Of a stretch of 64,000 bases of DNA, positions 1-12,469 are shown in pieces; within the stretch, counting starts at the first letter, position 1, and every line of letters begins with the position of its first letter. Source of the stretch: Hymenoscyphus infarciens (taxonomy: Eukaryota > Ascomycota > Leotiomycetes > Helotiales > Helotiaceae); the NCBI GenBank assembly GCA_001414345.1, contig LLCB01000200.1, positions 46,693 through 110,692 of the forward strand, written 5' to 3'. Made by a program: the position numbers and the translations under genes. Under the pieces are notes generated by a model. It saw nothing but the letters and a program-made list of their open reading frames with translations. It ran no database searches and had not been told where the DNA came from.

Positions 1-1544
1 ATATTATAAACCTCAATATCCTAGCTAGTGAATTAAAGTATATAATATAGAAAGATTAGATAGATATAGTAGTACTTATAAACTTGATAAGATACTTAAT
101 AGCTAAAGATAATATTATTACATCTATATAACTTAGTTTTATAGAATTATAAGTAAAAGCTTTCTTAGAGTTATTAGACCTACTTAAATTTATTAAATCT
201 AAGTGTTCTAAACTCTTTAATAGTTTTATACCGTTAACTGAGTAAGATATTAAGAACTACGCTACTAATACTAGAGACCTTTAGAAGATCGATAAATATA
301 CTAGAATAAGAGTAGATTTAAAAAAGTATTACTTTTCACCTTACCTTATAAGAATATTAAAGGTTAAATTATAGCTCTTTCTATCTATACTAGCTATAGA
401 TTTAGTCTTTTACTAGTAGCTTAAAGTTATATTCTAAGAAGAGTACTAGGTCTAAAATATCGCTATCTTTATAAAGAATGAAAAGATAAACTAGTTTACT
501 AGAATATCTTATATATATAATATATACCGGTAGACCTTTATAGTTAGTGATTTTATAAGACATTCTTAGTATAATATCTACAAACTTAAGTAGGTTTTTA
601 TAATCAGATTCTAAGAGAAATTCTACGCTTTCTTATTATTAACTGTTCTTAATTATATATATATTAAAGAGCTAACTTTAAGATTACTAGTATATACTAC
701 TACTAGTAATACTAAGATTTATAGCTTAGGATTAATTAAGAAGAGAAAAGAGTATATATTACCTATACTAGATAGTCTTAAAGAGGAGGCTATAGATAGC
801 TAAAGTCTTTATCTAGAGTATATATAATAACTAGATTTTATATAATTTAAATATTATATTCCTCTAATACGCGAGAGAAAGAACTCTAGTCTAGGCTTTT
901 TTAAAATTTAATATCTAGAAGAATATATTATAGAGAAATTTTATTTTAAGAGTAAGTATATAAGAGATATATAATAGTAGAAATAAAAAGGTATAATAAT
1001 TATTATTATAGGTATCTATAAATAGTAGACTTTAGCTTATAAGATAGATATTAAAAAGTAGGTATAGTTACTTACTTTATCTAGGTCTTTAAGAAATACA
1101 ACTAACTATTCTCCTCTAAAAACACTATTACCTATATCTACTATAAATAACTATCTAATAACGTCTAAGTATTAAAAGGATGTCGAATAGATACTAAAGT
1201 TACGATATATTCTTATAATATATAATTGTTTTTAAGTAACGAGTCTTAATACTATGATATTAGTATTAAATTAAAAGCTATAACTATAGTAGAAATAGTA
1301 AAAGGATTCTAATAACTATTAACTGTTAACCTTTCTTAAGCCTAATAACTTTAATCCTCGAACTAACGAATACTTGAATAGTAGTAATAAACGGATAGGA
1401 ATATAAACCTAAGAGTAATACTAGTACTAATTAATAAGACTTGCTTAGAGAGAAGTAGAGCGGAACTATTATTAGTTGAGATATTAAGAATAGCTTACCT
1501 AAGATCTACTAACATTCTTATAGCTTACTATCCTCCTTAAGCCT
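1..1544. repeat. Unidentified RIP-mutated sequence
   Basis: Diverged AT-rich sequence with the same CA/TG depletion as the rest of the block. Both strands are broken by TAA/TAG in every frame, and I recognise no transposon motif, terminal repeat or RNA gene. Confidence 0.5.
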
Positions 1545-1547
1545 TCT

Positions 1548-1985
1548 TAAGCCTTCTCTAAGTTCCGAATCTAAGTTCTGAATCCAAGTTCTAAATCTAA
1601 GTTCTAAATCTAAGTTCCGAATCTAAGTTCTAAATATCTTCCTTAAACCTTCTCTAAGTTCTAAATCTAAGTTCTAAATATCTCTATTAAGCCTTCTCGA
1701 GCCTCTTTAAGCCTTCTCTAAGTTCCGAATATCTCTATTAAGCCTCTAAGTTCTAAATCCAAGTTCTAAATATCCTTCTTAAGCCTATATCTTAAGCCTT
1801 CTCTAAGTTCTAAATCTAAGTTCCGAATATCCCTATTAAGCCTTCTTAAGCCTTCTCTAAGTTCCGAATATAAGTTCCGAATCTAAGTTCTAAATATCTC
1901 TATTAAGCCTTATTAAGCCTTCTCTAAGTTCCGAATATTCTTATTAAGCCTTCTTATTAAGCCTCCTTATTAAGCCTCCTTCTTA
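1548..1985. repeat. Degenerate minisatellite (CTAAGTTCCGAAT / TTAAGCCTTCT)
   Basis: About 440 bp made of two interspersed short motifs, CTAAGTTC(C/T)GAAT or its mutated form CTAAGTTCTAAAT, and TTAAGCCTTCT, each repeated many times. Higher-order order is irregular. Variants differ mostly by C/T and G/A, consistent with RIP of a formerly more regular array. Confidence 0.85.
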
Positions 1986-2636
1986 ATAACATATATAACA
2001 AATATATAATAATTTAGTTCTAAATAGACATAAGTAGTTAAGAAAGGATATAGATTAATAAGAGTAAGAGAGGTTTATTCTAATACTTAGATAGTATTTA
2101 GTAGATACTAGGAAAACTATAATACTATAAATCTTAAGACCCACGTATATTACTAATCTAAACGACGACGTTAATAAACATCTAATAACTAACTAACTAC
2201 TAGTATCTCTTATAATTTATTATATACTTAGCGTAGCTAAAAAGAAGGAGAAACTATTAAGAAGAAGAATGTCGTTGAATTAAAGTTACGCTACTATAGT
2301 AGACAGTTCTATTATTAATATTAAGAAATAGAATTTAATTTAATAATACTATTACTAGAACTGTTATAATATAGGAATTACCTAAGCTATAAATCTAGTG
2401 GAAAAGTAGTAAGCTAAGTCTAGCCTCTATTTTAATAACAACTACATTTTATATAAGTGTTTAAACTATAATAAGGTATCTTAGTAATATTATCTTTTCC
2501 TCTTATTTATAATATATAGCTAATATTAGATTATATAATATTCCTTTTAATTGTCTAGAAATACCTAGGCCTAGACTAGATTATATAGATAATAGGAACT
2601 AGTAAAAGTATAACATAGCAGAGGAGTTTTATAATT

Positions 2637-2756
2637 AGGTAGAAATTTGTAATTAGGTAGAAATTTATAATTAAGTGGAAATTTATAATTAGGTAGAAAT
2701 TTATAATTAAGTAGAAATTTATAATTAGATAGAAATTTATAATTAGGTAGAAATAT
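2637..2756. repeat. 18-bp tandem repeat
   Basis: About seven tandem copies of an 18-bp unit, consensus TAATTAGGTAGAAATTTA, with GG/AG/GA variants. It is a compact minisatellite inside RIP-mutated DNA and has no coding potential. Confidence 0.88.
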
Positions 2757-3130
2757 ATTAGAAGATTAAGCTAATAACCTAGACGATTTAAATCTACTTT
2801 TAATTCTCTTAAATACTTTTATATAATTAAGTATAATATAATAATCTAGATTACTAAATAACTTAAACTATTTCTTAAAATACTTTAAGCTATTTTATAA
2901 AATAATTTAAGCTATTTCTTAATATAGTTTAACTTAGGATTAACACTAGTTTAAACTACTAAATTAGTTTTAAATTATTAAAATAAGTTAGGTTTTACTA
3001 CTATAAATTATCTTAAGTTAGTTTTAAACTATATTAAACCTAGGTCTTAAATTAATTTAAACTAATTTAATCTATTATAAAAATATTTCATAAAATAGCT
3101 CAAATATATTTTATAAATCAGTCTAAGTCA

Positions 3131-3360
3131 CTTTAAGTTAGAGTTAAACCAGATTTAACTCTAACTTAAAACCCTCGCTAGTTAGTAGTAAAGTACCTAA
3201 AAAGTACTTAGAAGAAAAAATAAAATGTCTAGAGAGAGTGTTTTTTTTTTCAAAGGCGATTTAAGCAACTTTTTATATATTAATCTTAATTAGTACTTTA
3301 CTACTAACTCGCGAGGGTTTTAAGTCGAGGTTAAATCGGGTTTAGAGGTGATTTAAACCG
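3131..3360. repeat. Fold-back inverted repeat around a repeat terminus
   Basis: Two imperfect inverted arms (about 3131-3196 and 3293-3360, sharing AACCCTCGC...GTAAAGTAC and its complement) bracket about 96 bp. That loop matches the terminal segment of the two inverted repeats at 3.65-4.54 and 7.40-8.35 kb. The structure is a potential hairpin; mechanism of origin unknown. The surrounding 2.88-3.64 kb consists of degenerate TTTAAACTAG-like motifs. Confidence 0.7.
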
Positions 3361-3654
3361 ATTCTAGAAGCGTATTTAAGCTAGTTTATAAAATAGATTA
3401 AAGTAATTTAAAATAATTTAAGAACTAGGTTTAATATACTTTAAAACCGACTTAAGATAATTTATAGTAGTAAAACCTAACTCGTTTTAGCGAGTTAAAC
3501 TAGGTTATAAACTAGGTTAAGTAAGTTAAGTTAGTATTAGACACTAGTTTAACTTAATTCTAAACCTACTTTAAACTAGTAGTAACTTAGTATTAGAGTA
3601 GCTTTAAATTAGTACTAAAAACTATTTATTACTAGCGAATATATATTAAAAAAG

Positions 3655-4540
3655 ACTAAAATCACGTGATTAGGCGTATATTACGTAGCTATACTACTCT
3701 TATATAATATACCCTAGTTTGTCGAATACTCGAGTCCTACTTTTACTAATTCTACTAATTCTACTAATTCTACTAATTCTACTAATTATTCTACTAAATG
3801 TTCTACTAAATGTTCTACTAACTTAAATAACATTATCTCTATATATATACCTTAATTTGATTAGTTAGATTAGTCGGTTAGTTAGTTAGTTAGAAACTAT
3901 AAGACACGTACGTTAGTTTAGGAAGTAAGAGTAGAAATAGTATATACTATATATAAGAGCGATAGCGATAACGTAGATAATAAATCCGAGGCTTCTAATT
4001 CGCTTTACTAAAAGTCTAACTATGAAATATGCCTAAATCGTTGAAAAAGAAGAGTTATTATTCAACAACGTAGAATTAACTAGAGTAGTAAACGCGACGA
4101 ATATAATATAGATTATACTACTATTAAGCGGCCTAATACTAAGTAATAAATATAATACGATAGTAAAAGAGAGTTATTATTATCGTTGTCGTTATTAAAG
4201 TAAAGTATTAAAGTCAAAGATATTAAAGTTAAAGTCGAAGTCGAAGTTAAAGATAGAGGTAGCCCGTATACTAGGTCTTAGCGGTTATATAGCTAGTTAT
4301 ACGTAGTATACTATGTTTAGTAAAAGTAACTCTAGTATAAAAGCTACGCTCTACTATATAACCTACTTTAGTTACGTAACTTACTAAATTTATATACTAG
4401 TAGCTCTAAATTTAAAGACTACTAGAATATAAAAATTATATAAGGTTTATATATAAAAAGCTACTTAAATCGCCTTTAAAAAAAATTACTCTTTCTAAAC
4501 TTTTTATTTTTTCTTCTAAGTACTTTATTTTAGACATATT
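3655..4540 (+). mobile_element. Unidentified about 0.9-kb repeat, copy 1
   Basis: This stretch pairs, as reverse complement, with 7405-8345 along almost its whole length. Shared landmarks are an ATCACGTGAT-like start, a TCTACTAAT tandem run (about 3738-3785), a TTAG run near 3875-3893, a GAAGTC run near 4224-4250 and a T/A-rich end near 4470-4535. No terminal inverted repeats or recognisable protein were found, so the class is unknown. The third partial match is the loop at 3.2-3.3 kb. Confidence 0.75.
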
Positions 4541-4911
4541 TTTTAAACTAAGTTAAGAGCTAGATTATAAGTTAGTTTCTAATTTTAAATCGTTTTATAA
4601 ATCAGTTTCTTACTTTAAATCGTTTTATAAATTAGGTTAAATTACCTTAAATCGTTTTATAAAACGTATTAGAGCTACTTTAAGAAATAACTAATATCTT
4701 AAACCGGTATTAAACCGGTATTAAGTCTAAGTTAATACTAGCTCAAAACCCTAGTAGAGAGCATATAAGTAACTTATTTAGAAGTACTCTCTTAAACTAA
4801 TATTTTAGAGCCTAAAATACGCTTATATCTAGTAGTTAGAGATTATATATAAGATAAGAAGAGAGCTAGAAAGGTTAGATATTATATTCTTAATAGTAAT
4901 TAACGAAGTTC

Positions 4912-5230
4912 TATAATAGCACGAAATACGTACTACTATAGAAGAAAAGGAAAAACTATCTCTCTTCTATACCGAGTATAAACATCTATATATAAGAGGT
5001 TAGAAACTACTAAGTTCTAATAATAATAATAATAATAACTAAGCTCTTTCTAATATAACTAATACTAAAATAATAAGGGCTTTAAAGCTAAATATATAAT
5101 ATCTAAACCTTAATCTCTTTAGCACCTTCTATTATATAAGTATTAGGTTAATTATAAATCTTAGTTACGAGATATTAGAGATATTAGCAGTTTCACGAAT
5201 ACTAATAATTTAGAATAGCGTACTATTATA
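4912..5230. mobile_element. Solo LTR (319 bp) with target-site duplication AGTTC
   Basis: The sequence begins TATAATAGCACG and ends CGTACTATTATA, the RIP-modified TG...CA inverted termini seen in the full-length LTRs at 23.9, 31.4, 41.9 and 46.5 kb. It shares internal landmarks with them, such as a TAA run followed by CTAAGCTC and TAGCAGTTTCACGAAT near the end. AGTTC immediately flanks both sides (4907-4911 and 5231-5235), which is a perfect 5-bp target-site duplication. It is shorter than the 476/495-bp LTRs, so it is a deleted form or subfamily. It lies inside a pogo-like relic. Confidence 0.9.
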
Positions 5231-5235
5231 AGTTC

Positions 5236-6200
5236 TAAGTTAAGTATAAGCTATAGCTATTAAAGAGAAGAAGTCGGTATCTTCTATATATTAAGGCTTT
5301 AGTATAAAGTTTAAAATGTTTAATATATTTAAGTTTAAGATAGTTGTTTATAAATCTAGTTTTAGAATATATCTAGATAGTATTCAGATCTATAGTATTA
5401 TTAAAGCACTTATATAAGTAAGATATATCTTTAAATATAACTATTAGTAAGATCTTTTATTCTCTCTAATTTATTATAACTACTATAGTAATAAGTTCTT
5501 AATTCTCTAGATTAAAAATAATCTTTTAGAATAATAACCTTATCTCTATATATAACGTCTATTTAGAACCTAGTTTTATTAAAGTTATAAATATTCTTAT
5601 TCTAGATCTTCTAGTAGTTTATATAATATATAAAGTCTTTAAAGTAATACTCTATATCCTTCTTAATATATACGTCTCTTCTCTTTATTAAGAAAGGCTT
5701 TACTTATATTCTCTTAAAAAACTTCTTATTCCTAGCTATTTATATCTTTCTCTACCTTCTTATTATAGTTACCTTCTTTCTATTATACTAAAGAAGTTAG
5801 TTTACTAAGAGAATAAGAGTATTAAGGTTTATAGATTTTCTAGTACTATATAAAAGAAGAAGATACTCTCTAAAAGCGTTATCTTTAGATACTATAAGCT
5901 TTTTATAAGACTTTTATATATATAAGAAGCTAGTTATTCTTTTATTTATTTCTAAAGTCGTTTATATAGTACGCTATAATCCTTAGCTAATTTAGTAATT
6001 TTAGTATAAAGATTAATATTATAGAACTAGATAACGCTCTAAATTCGATTCTTAATCTCTTAGAACGCTAGTATATTATAGTAGTAGAATAAAGTAGAAG
6101 AGAGTGGTTTTTAATATAAAAGTAGTTTTATTACTAATTTTATTATATTATACTCTCTTATCTAATAAGTAAAGCGTATTAGATAAAAGAGATCTAAGTA
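5236..6200 (-). pseudogene. Fot1/pogo-like DDE transposase relic (RIP-inactivated)
   Basis: Reading the minus strand through TAA/TAG codons expected from RIP of CAA/CAG/TGG gives a coherent stretch. It carries the layout of fungal pogo/Fot1 transposases: an acidic helical segment followed by a degraded form of the NFDETGF catalytic motif near 5569-5595. The 5' half lies toward 6.2 kb. The 3' end is interrupted at 5230 by the solo LTR and may continue below 4911. Family assignment rests on motif recall, not on an alignment. Confidence 0.55.
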
Positions 6201-6244
6201 CGTATATACCTACTCGCTTTTACTTAAACCTAGTTCAAATTAGT

Positions 6245-6905
6245 ATTAAATCGATTTCAATAGGTTCGGAATAGGTTCTGAATAGGTTCGGAATAGGTTC
6301 TGAATAGATTCTGAATAGGTTCTAAATAGGTTCGGAATAGGTTCTAAATAGGTTCTAAACCTCTCTAAATCGTCGAAACGTTTGAAGGTATAGCTAGACT
6401 CTAGTTTAGAAAGGTTCTAAACCTATTCAGAGCTTATTTAAAGAGGTTCTAAACCTATTCTGAATCGTTGAAACGTTTAGAGCTATAGCTAGACCGTAGT
6501 TCAGAGAGGTTCTAAATCTATTCTAAATCGTTGAAACGTTTAGAGCTATAGCTGGACTATAGTTTAAAGAGGTTCTAAACCTATTCTAAATCGTTGAAAC
6601 GTTTAGAGCTATAGCTAGACTATAGTTTAAAAAGGTTCTAAACCTATTCTAAATCGTTAAAACGTTCGAAGCTATAGCTAGACCGTAGTTTAAAAAGGTT
6701 CTAAACCTATTCAGAACCTATTCTAAACCTATTTAGAACCTATTCTAAACCTATTTAGAACTTATTTAGAAAGGTTCTAAACCTATTCTAAATCGTTAAA
6801 ACGTTTAGAGCTATAGCTAGACCGTAGTTCAGAAAGGTTCTAAACCTATTTAGAGCTTATTTAGAGAGGTTCTAAAACTATTCTAAACCTATTCTAAGTA
6901 GTTCT
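6245..6905. repeat. Satellite with 63-bp unit and 12-bp sub-motif
   Basis: A first part (6260-6360) consists of roughly 12-bp AATAGGTTCGG/CTG motifs. A longer unit follows, built around AACGTTTAGAGCTATAGCT, with landmark TCGTTGAAACG at about 6464, 6527, 6590 and 6653. This gives an exact 63-bp period, with further copies near 6370 and 6787. Copies differ mostly by C/T and G/A changes. Confidence 0.9.
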
Positions 6906-6944
6906 AAGTAGCTTAAGCTATTCTATTATAACTAATATTAGCTT

Positions 6945-7380
6945 TACGAGCCCGGAACCACGGGTCTATACGTTTAGAGTATTTTGAAGATTTTGTCGAT
7001 TTTGATGATTTTTAGCCTCTTACTAATAATATGCCCGCTAAATTCCGAATAAAACATAGTATTATCTTAATACTTTACCTCTCTACTTCATCTAATATAA
7101 ATCCTATAGAGAAGTACTAGCGGTGGATTAAATAACGACTTTATAGAAGATAATACTAACCTACTACTATAGAGGAAATACGCTAAGCAGTTATAGAGGA
7201 ATAGAAGGCTATATCTTAGAATTAGATAAATAAGTTGATTTTAAAGTAGGAATATTAGATTACTATACTTATATAACGCTATAAGTAGTATACTTCTAAT
7301 TAAATTAAGTCACTATTTATTAATATAATAATTTATCGTGAAAATGCTCTAAACGTATAGACCCGTAGTTCCGAGCTCGT
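6945..7380 (+). mobile_element. Internally deleted Tc1/mariner-type element with TIRs
   Basis: Terminal inverted repeats of about 40 bp are visible: left ACGAGCCCGGAACCACGGG at about 6947 and its complement ending near 7375. Between them the plus strand retains the C-terminal end of a Tc1-type transposase: a recognisable NPIEKY motif near 7090-7110 followed by a basic stretch, with in-frame TAG/TAA at positions where W or Q is expected. At about 430 bp it lacks most of the transposase gene, so it is a non-autonomous remnant. Confidence 0.75.
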
Positions 7381-7404
7381 TAGTATATACTAGCTATATC
7401 TTAG

Positions 7405-8345
7405 TAGTATATTAATACCTAAAAAGTACTTAGAAGAAAAAATAAAAAGTCTAGAGAGAGTGTTTTTTTTTTTTAAAGTCAATTTAAGCGACTTTTTATA
7501 TATTAACTTTAATTAGTAATTATATATTAATAATCCTTAGAATTAGAGCTATAAGTATATAAAAAAATAAAAGTTATATAACTAAAGTAGGTTATATAGT
7601 AGAGCGTAGCTTTCGTACTAGAGTCGCTCTTACTAAACATAGTATACTACGTATAACTAGCTACGTAACTACTAAGACCTAGCGTATAGGCTACCTCTAT
7701 CTTCAACTTCGACTTCGACTTCGACGACTTTAATACTTTAATACTTTAACTTTGATACTTTACTTCAATAATAATAATAACAACGACAACGATAACTCTC
7801 TATCGCTATTATATCGTATTTATTACTTAGTATTAGGCCGCTTATTAGTATTATAATCCACGTCGTCTTTGTCGTATTCGCTACTCTAGTTAATTCCACG
7901 TTATTAAATAATAATAATATACCTCTTCTTTTTCAACGATTTAGACACATTTCACAGTTAGACTTTCAGTAGAGCGAATTAGAGCTATTGAATTAGTTGC
8001 CTAGTAAATTAAAAGTATTAGATTTATTATCTACGTTATCGTTATCGCTATCAGTGTCGCTTTTATAGTATATACTATTTCCACTCTTACTTCTTAAACT
8101 AACGTATATACCTTATAGTTGTTAACTAACTAACTAACTAACTAACTAATCTAACTAATTATAGTATAGTATATATATATAGATAATATTATTTAAGTTA
8201 ATAGAACAATTTATAGAACATTCGATAGAATAATCAGTAGAATTAGTAGAATTAGTAGAATTAGTAGAAGCAGGACCTAGGTATTTAGACATATTACATA
8301 AGAGTAGTATAGCTATATAATATACACTTAATCACATAATTTCAA
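7405..8345 (-). mobile_element. Unidentified about 0.9-kb repeat, copy 2 (inverted)
   Basis: Reverse-complement partner of 3655-4540. The GACTTCGACTTCGACTT run (about 7706-7725), the AACTAACT run (about 8120-8148) and the AGAATTAGT run (about 8235-8264) mirror the landmarks of copy 1. The two copies enclose 2.9 kb including the solo LTR, the 63-bp satellite and the mariner remnant. No protein or terminal repeat is recognised. Confidence 0.75.
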
Positions 8346-8394
8346 ATTTAACTCCTTTTTTAAGCTCTTTTTCTAGCTCTTTTATTCTTAAGTC

Positions 8395-8605
8395 TTTTTT
8401 AATACTAGCTTAAAACTAGCTTAAAACTAGTTCTAAGCTAGTTCTACTAGTTCTAAACTAGTTTAGAACTAAAGTCGACTCTAAATTAGATATATTCAAG
8501 GTATTATAGATAAAGAAACTAATTTAGCTCTAGTTCTAAACTAGTTCTAAACTAGTTTTAAACTAGTTCTAAACTGGTTCTAAACTAGTTCTAAACTAGT
8601 TCCGA
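8395..8605. repeat. 12-bp tandem repeat TTCTAAACTAGT
   Basis: Two runs of a 12-bp unit (consensus TTCTAAACTAGT) separated by about 70 bp, followed at 8615-8665 by a GAATCAGAGT(C/T)-like run. The array is non-coding. Confidence 0.85.
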
Positions 8606-8869
8606 TCCTAGTTTAACCTTAATTCGAATCAGAGTCGAATCAGAGTTAGATTAGAGTCGAATTAGAGTTAAGTAAATAGCGGTTCGGCAGTATAGTAATT
8701 AGCTATAGCTCTAATTAATTCAACGATCTAGAATAGAATTAGAACCTCGGAACCTCTCTAAATAGAATAGAATACTAGGTTAACTCTTACTTAAGCTATT
8801 AAAATCGATTTAATACGAGTTTAAACTAGGTTTAAGTAAAAGCGAGTAGATATATACGTATTAACACGT

Positions 8870-11800
8870 TTACTTAGTAGTATAGTAGAATATATCTTTT
8901 AAAGATATTAAATAGATTTATTAACTTTATTAACTTTATTATTATAAGAAACTTTATTATAGAGAACTTTATTATAGTTATTATAATCTAAATCAGTTAA
9001 GCTAGGTTTATTATTTTTAAGATTATTATCTTTAGATCTAGGTTCTAAGAGACTATATCTACTAAGATACTCTCTTTTATTAAATTATATATCTAAGAAT
9101 CTTATAACTCTATTCTATACTAGAATATATAGAAAAGCTTTATAATCTAATACTTTTAGATTTAATATATCTAGTATATTATCTTTATCTAGATAGAATT
9201 TATTTAGAAACTTTTAGTAAAGAATCTTATTAAAAAACTATACTATTAGTAGTAAAATTATATATATATTTAGATTAGTATAAGTAGTACTTCTTTTTAG
9301 AGAAACTTAGAGATCTCTTAATTAGTTAATATAAACTAAAGTCTTTTAATAAAAGTATAGATTTATACTTAGAAACTTTCTCTTACTTAGATAATCTTAG
9401 AGTAGTAATCTTAAGCTTTATTCTAAGGTTTTTAGTAATCGTCTTAATATCTTTAACTATAAATTCTTTTCTACTACTAGTATCTAGCTTAAATATCTTA
9501 ATTTAGTAGCTATAATAGATATATATTAATTACTTAAAAGCTTAAAAATACTTTTCTATCTTTTTATTTTTAAGAGATACTCTTATTACTTCTTTAAATA
9601 TTCGTTAGTTAGACTTATAGTATACTCTATACTATTATATATTAGTAGCTTAAATCGTACTATAATATTAAATACTTATCTAAGAACTTCCTAGCTCTTA
9701 TACTCTAAGTTAAGAGCTTTTAGTCTATATTATATAGACTTTCTAAGCTTATATAAAGTATATATAATTTCACCTTCTTAAGATTCTAAATACTCTTTGA
9801 AATCTAAATCTTTTACTAATTTAGAAGTCTTTTATATATTATTAAGCCTAAGATATCTAAAGTAATAATACTATATTATTAGTATAGAGATTTTAACTTT
9901 TCAAAATACTACTAGACAAACTATAACTATAGTTAATACTAGTTTTCGCTTAAAATTTTCTAGCTTCTTATTAGTTAAAATAAGAACGCTAGCCTTCTTA
10001 TTAGTTAAGAAAGTCTTAGTATTAGTACTAGTACTACTTTTAATACTAGTAGTATTAGTATCTTAAAAAATTATAGAAGTTTACTTTTCTTTAAGATTAA
10101 GATTATATTTATTAATCTTACTCTCTTACTTTTTACTTAAATATAATTTTAAGTCTTTAGATAAGAGATAATAATTATTAACTAAAAAAGAGAAGATATA
10201 TTCTAATTTAATAAGCTATAGTTTATACTTATTAATAGTACTCTTAGTATTTAAAAAGATCTACTTACTAAAGTGGTTTACTCTATCTTCTAAGATATAT
10301 AAATAATATTTTAATTTAATATAGTAATACTCGTTCTTACTATAGCTAGTATATAATTAAAGTACTATTATACTAACTTCTTAAATAAAGGCTTTACTAT
10401 TAACTATTATAATAGTATTTAAAATCTCTTCTTAGAAGTCTTTTTAAAAGTAATAGTAGTTATATATAATATATAAGTTAGTACTAGTATTATTTCAAAA
10501 TCTCTAACTCTAAGATTTTTGACTATTATAAGAATATTATAAAGACTATATATTATATATAAGAGCATATATATCTGAAAGTACTTTCTATATTCTTAGT
10601 ATTATTATTAGAGATATTCTTAGGTTTAATATTCTTATTCTTTAAGAAGTTACTCTTTTTTTAAAACCCTTTTTTAATATTTCTTTTTAAGTCTTATTTA
10701 GTCTAATTTTTACTTTAAATAGCTTTCTACTACTTCTTTTTTCTCTTATTCTTTAGAAGAGTAAAGTATAAATTAGAGTTATATATATTAGAGATATAGT
10801 AAGAGTACTTCTTATTATTATTTTTATTATTATTACCTTTTAAGTACTATTACTATTACTAATATTAAGGCTTTATACTCTTAAAAAGAGCTTTACTTTT
10901 AGTAGTCTCTTTAATATAAGCTTTATTTATAATATTAATAATTAAGTAATTAAGGTTATATAGATTAAAGCTTTAAAAATCTACTTACTTAGCTATAGAC
11001 TATTAAGAAAAGGATTATATTAATCTCTTAGTAAAAAAATTAGTATACTACTTCTTAATATCTATTAATTTAAGATTCTTAAGCTTATACGTTATATTTA
11101 AGAAGTAACTACTATATTTCTTAAGATTATTATATCTTTTATATTTATATTTAATATATTCGCTAATAGTATTATATATAAGTATCTATTCTTTCTTAGA
11201 GTACTTTCTTTTAAGAGTATTCTATATACTTTTTATAGTATAGATACTTATAATAATCTTAGTAAGAAAAGCTTTAATATTATTTATAATTATAAAGTAG
11301 TACTTAGGCTCTTCTTTATTCTAAAGATTCTATAACTTTTTTTTATTTATAGTTTCTTCTTCTTTTATAGTATATATTAATTTAATCTTTCTTAGTAGTT
11401 AGATATTTCTTTTTAAAGTAAACCTTTAATTTATATTAATATATAAGCTTTATTAACTCTTTTATTTATAATAAGTAATTACTTTTACTTTTAAGACATA
11501 CTCTTAATAGAAGCTAAGTAGTACTATAATAGCTTAGATTTAATAGGTCTAATATACTATTAGTACTAGTAAATATTAACTAAGAAGATAGTAGTAGAGA
11601 AGCTTCTAACCTATTACTCTTTAGATTATTATCTTCTATACTTCTTACTCTTAATTCTTTTAATAGCAAAGTATTACTAGAGCTCTTTAGTTTATTATAA
11701 AGAGGCTTTAAGATTACTTTCTTAATTAATAACTTTTTTAATAATAAGAGATACTCTAGAACTTATATAAGAGTATTTCCTTTCTTACTCTTTTATATAG

Positions 11801-12200
11801 TTAATATAGTAGAGTATAAATCGTTAAAAGATAAATTAGATATAGCTTCTTAGAATATCACTTACGCTTAGAAATTAACAAGTATTAGAAAGATTAATTA
11901 TTATACTTTTCTTAATTTACTAAATAGATTATTTAGACTTAGTATATATTAAAGTATAGTTAGTACTAGTAGGTTTTCTAGTATTAATATTTCTCAACCT
12001 AAGTTTATATATATATTTATTATTAGTTATAATAAGATAATAAGTAAATTAACTACTCTACTATTACGATTTAAGTAATACTATAAAAATAAATAGTAAA
12101 ATAGCTACTAAGCTTATAATCTATTATAGATATAAGGTTAATAGAAGTAGTACTAGTATTTAAAAGTATAGAGTAGAGAATTTAATATTTATTACTACGA
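8870..12200 (-). pseudogene. Ty1/copia-like gag-integrase relic (RIP-inactivated)
   Basis: On the minus strand a single frame can be followed through RIP-type stops. In order it shows a copia-style gag region (about 11.4-10.85 kb), a degraded CCHC zinc-knuckle spacing (about 10.82-10.74 kb), then a gag-pre-integrase/integrase-like region (about 9.9-9.0 kb) and a linker rich in S/N/P. No reverse-transcriptase YVDD motif was found, and the relic ends at the 12-bp repeat array near 8.87 kb, so it appears truncated. LTRs were not identified. The assignment is by motif order and is tentative. Confidence 0.5.
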
Positions 12201-12469
12201 GGAGAGAACTATCTACTATAAATAGAAGAGAGTATAAATACTCTAAGAGTAAGCTAACCCTAATCGAGTAGTTATTATAAGAGTAAATATCTAATATAAC
12301 AACAGTTTCTTAAGTTACGCGCACGTTATAAAGGTCCTAAGGACTATGCGCTCTATTCTATAGTAATATATCACGTACTAAATAGTTTCACGAGTAAAGA
12401 GAAGAAGTGTTTTTAAGTTTTCCTTTGGATTCATCTTAGAGGCTTGCTTACCTTCTTTTTTATAAGCAC

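Larger units (their letters stand above)
1..12400. repeat. AT-rich RIP-mutated repeat block (left)
   Basis: The block is very AT-rich with almost no CA or TG dinucleotides, whereas CG persists. This is the pattern expected from RIP acting on CpA on both strands. No intact ORF is present. Individual elements that can still be recognised are listed separately. The block ends abruptly near 12.4 kb, where CA/TG return and normal-composition sequence begins. Confidence 0.93.

Noticed and set aside
1548..1985. Possible CRISPR-like array
   Set aside because: Units are short, degenerate and lack unique spacers; a eukaryotic minisatellite explains it.
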